NCBI GenBank assembly: GCA_017134815.1
Contig: CP071032.1
Coordinates: 124,001 to 188,000 of the forward strand
Source: Lentisphaerota bacterium
GTDB lineage: Bacteria; Verrucomicrobiota; Lentisphaeria; Victivallales; Victivallaceae
Direction of reading: 5' to 3'
Length of the DNA stretch: 64,000 bases
The position numbers and the translations under genes are program-made. The notes beneath the pieces are model-generated. The model made no database searches, was not told where the DNA came from, and saw nothing but the letters and a program-made list of their open reading frames with translations. This document shows, piece by piece, positions 62,616 through 64,000 of this stretch (position 1 is the stretch's first letter; every line of letters begins with the position of its first letter).

Positions 62616-64000
62616 ATGAAAAAATCATTGTGGAAAGATGCAGCCATTGTATTTATTTTAATTTCAAGCTTTATATCTCAGGCTGTGGAATGTTCCGTAT
62701 GCGGCCAGGAATTTTCGGCAAGACAATGCAGGACGATTGATCTGCATGAAGAAAGTTTGAAAAAAGCATATCAAGATCATATTTACAAATATGCAGAGCA
62801 CGCTCATCAAGAGCTTGTTGGAAGTGATGACAATGCCAGTGCTGTCATGGACGTTGGACAGTTTTTTGATTATTACAATAATCCGGTTTTAGGAAAACTT
62901 CCTCAAACTAACGATCAACTGCAGGAGAAAGTCGAAATTGCGGTAGCTGCCACCCCACTCCAGTACTCTGTAGGCACTAAACTGGAACTAAGTTTGGTAA
63001 GACCTGATATCCTCAAGGAAACAGCATCAGGATTATTAATGAATTATGGACTGATGCCCCCTGATTTAAATGTTCCGAGCAGTGATTTTCAATATATTTG
63101 TCATGGATGTTATCAAATGCCAAGGCACCTTTTGCCGGCAAATTTTCAATTGGGAATGAAGCTGGGTCAAATAATAGACAGATCAGATATCACTGTTGTT
63201 TTGAACGATGGTCATGCTTCGAGATATGACCCTGTTTTAACGTATTTACAGCTGTTCAGAAATAAAAAACTCGTTGTCGGATTGAGGACTTACGATACTC
63301 CGGATATGGCTCATGAAGAATTTGAGCATATCAAAAAATTGATTGGTGAACATTTCAATACTGGTTCTAATCTCGACGAGGAGCTTGCTCATATCATTGC
63401 TGAATATAATCTTCCAGTATTCGACTTAGGCACTTATATCTTGAGAAACCTGCAAAATGTTATGCTCTCTGATTTGGCTTTGAGCTGCATGATAGGTAAG
63501 TGGTGTCCGAACGCTGCAGGATTTGCCATGGAATCACCACTGGCATATCTGGGTGAATTAGAAAACAAAGATTATAAAAAGACTTTAAAAAATTATTCTT
63601 CAGCTTTTGATGCTGCTGTCAAAGAACTGAATATCGATAATCAGAACTTTGCGGAGCTTAATCTATTAGAACGAAAAGGGACATTTGGCAGAAAGTTTGT
63701 GTTTAATTTTAAACGCAGTCTGGTTTATCGTCAGGAGATCGTTCAAAAAATATGCACCTACTATGCAGCGGTAAATCGAGGCAGAAAAGAGAGCGAAAGA
63801 ATTCCGTTTTTAATAGTTGTAGACGCATGTCACGGTTTTAAACAAGAAAATAATATGGACGGCAAGGTTAAAGAAAATTTAATACAGAACCTTTTAAGAA
63901 AAAAATTATTAGAGTTTAGACTTAATGACGTCAAAGTATCATCAATAGGAGTCGGCGCTTATATGACTGACAGGGCGCGGTTATACGCTAAAGAGTGCAA
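62616..64000 (+). CDS. Exported protein with paired CxxC motifs (3' end outside window)
   Basis: The frame starts at ATG 62616 after GAGAGGA and stays open to the window edge (461 codons visible). It has a signal peptide (MKKSLWKDAAIVFILISSFISQA). The mature start ECSVCGQEF has a CxxC pair, and CHGCYQM supplies the second pair near residue 170. Blocks such as DITVVLNDGH, YYAAVNRGR and VVDACHGFKQ align in order with DVVVILHEHD, FSAVNQNR and ITIGSKHGVRQ of the protein at 56980. Identity is low, so this is an old duplication. No function is recognised. Because the gene runs off the window, its C-terminus is unknown. Confidence 0.72.
   Translation, partial: MKKSLWKDAAIVFILISSFISQAVECSVCGQEFSARQCRTIDLHEESLKKAYQDHIYKYAEHAHQELVGSDDNASAVMDVGQFFDYYNNPVLGKLPQTNDQLQEKVEIAVAATPLQYSVGTKLELSLVRPDILKETASGLLMNYGLMPPDLNVPSSDFQYICHGCYQMPRHLLPANFQLGMKLGQIIDRSDITVVLNDGHASRYDPVLTYLQLFRNKKLVVGLRTYDTPDMAHEEFEHIKKLIGEHFNTGSNLDEELAHIIAEYNLPVFDLGTYILRNLQNVMLSDLALSCMIGKWCPNAAGFAMESPLAYLGELENKDYKKTLKNYSSAFDAAVKELNIDNQNFAELNLLERKGTFGRKFVFNFKRSLVYRQEIVQKICTYYAAVNRGRKESERIPFLIVVDACHGFKQENNMDGKVKENLIQNLLRKKLLEFRLNDVKVSSIGVGAYMTDRARLYAKEC

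Overview
The window is a gene-dense, moderately AT-rich bacterial chromosome segment. No rRNA, tRNA, insertion sequence or CRISPR array was recognised. Gene style suggests a Gram-negative heterotroph of the PVC group, perhaps a Lentisphaerota-like anaerobe. The hints are an ECF sigma factor beginning TRRTLLQRI, a zinc-ribbon Ser/Thr kinase, many secreted proteins, a periplasmic nucleoside hydrolase and GH18/CE2 carbohydrate enzymes. This placement is an inference from gene content, not from a marker gene.

Region 1 (1-13.3 kb) is central metabolism. It holds the 3' part of an iron alcohol dehydrogenase, a Gfo/Idh/MocA oxidoreductase, and a complete minus-strand malonate decarboxylase operon in the order gntR-mdcA-C-D-E-G-B-H. 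Upstream lie two tandem sodium:solute symporters and an MFS permease. A 17-bp palindrome next to a -10 box in front of gntR is the likely operator.

Region 2 (13.5-17.6 kb) has a promoter- and terminator-bounded stretch without a convincing ORF (candidate ncRNA). An array of five hairpin repeats follows, then a ribose/nucleoside salvage operon (GRP-type sugar transporter, ribokinase, exported nucleoside hydrolase).

Region 3 (17.8-24.7 kb) looks like an envelope-stress island. It holds an ECF sigma factor, two exported Spy/CpxP-like helical proteins, a class D beta-lactamase, and a transmembrane Ser/Thr kinase whose outer domain resembles the same helical unit. Three copies of one promoter-like element with identical geometry precede the two helical-protein genes and a roughly 190-nt unit that lacks a convincing ORF. 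This is the best candidate for an undescribed system here.

Region 4 (24.7-38.2 kb) contains a BASS-family transporter, an orphan kinase-like protein and a self-contained L-ascorbate-type PTS operon. The operon encodes a phosphotriesterase-family protein, UlaA, B, C, D, E and F homologues, and its own HPr and Enzyme I. UlaG is absent, and the phosphotriesterase-like protein probably supplies the lactonase step. A DeoR regulator and an EamA permease follow.

Region 5 (38.5-56.9 kb) has two tandem GH18 enzymes and then two duplicated islands, each made of a short ORF, a long VgrG and a companion protein of about 410 aa. The VgrGs have conserved cores, divergent membrane-like extensions and a nearly identical C-terminal tail. 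An orphan multi-spanning membrane protein sits between the islands. No other type VI secretion genes are present.

Region 6 (57-64 kb) holds secreted proteins: two members of an unrecognised family with paired CxxC motifs, a CE2-like SGNH esterase, a small exported gene broken by an in-frame stop, and a short-chain dehydrogenase.
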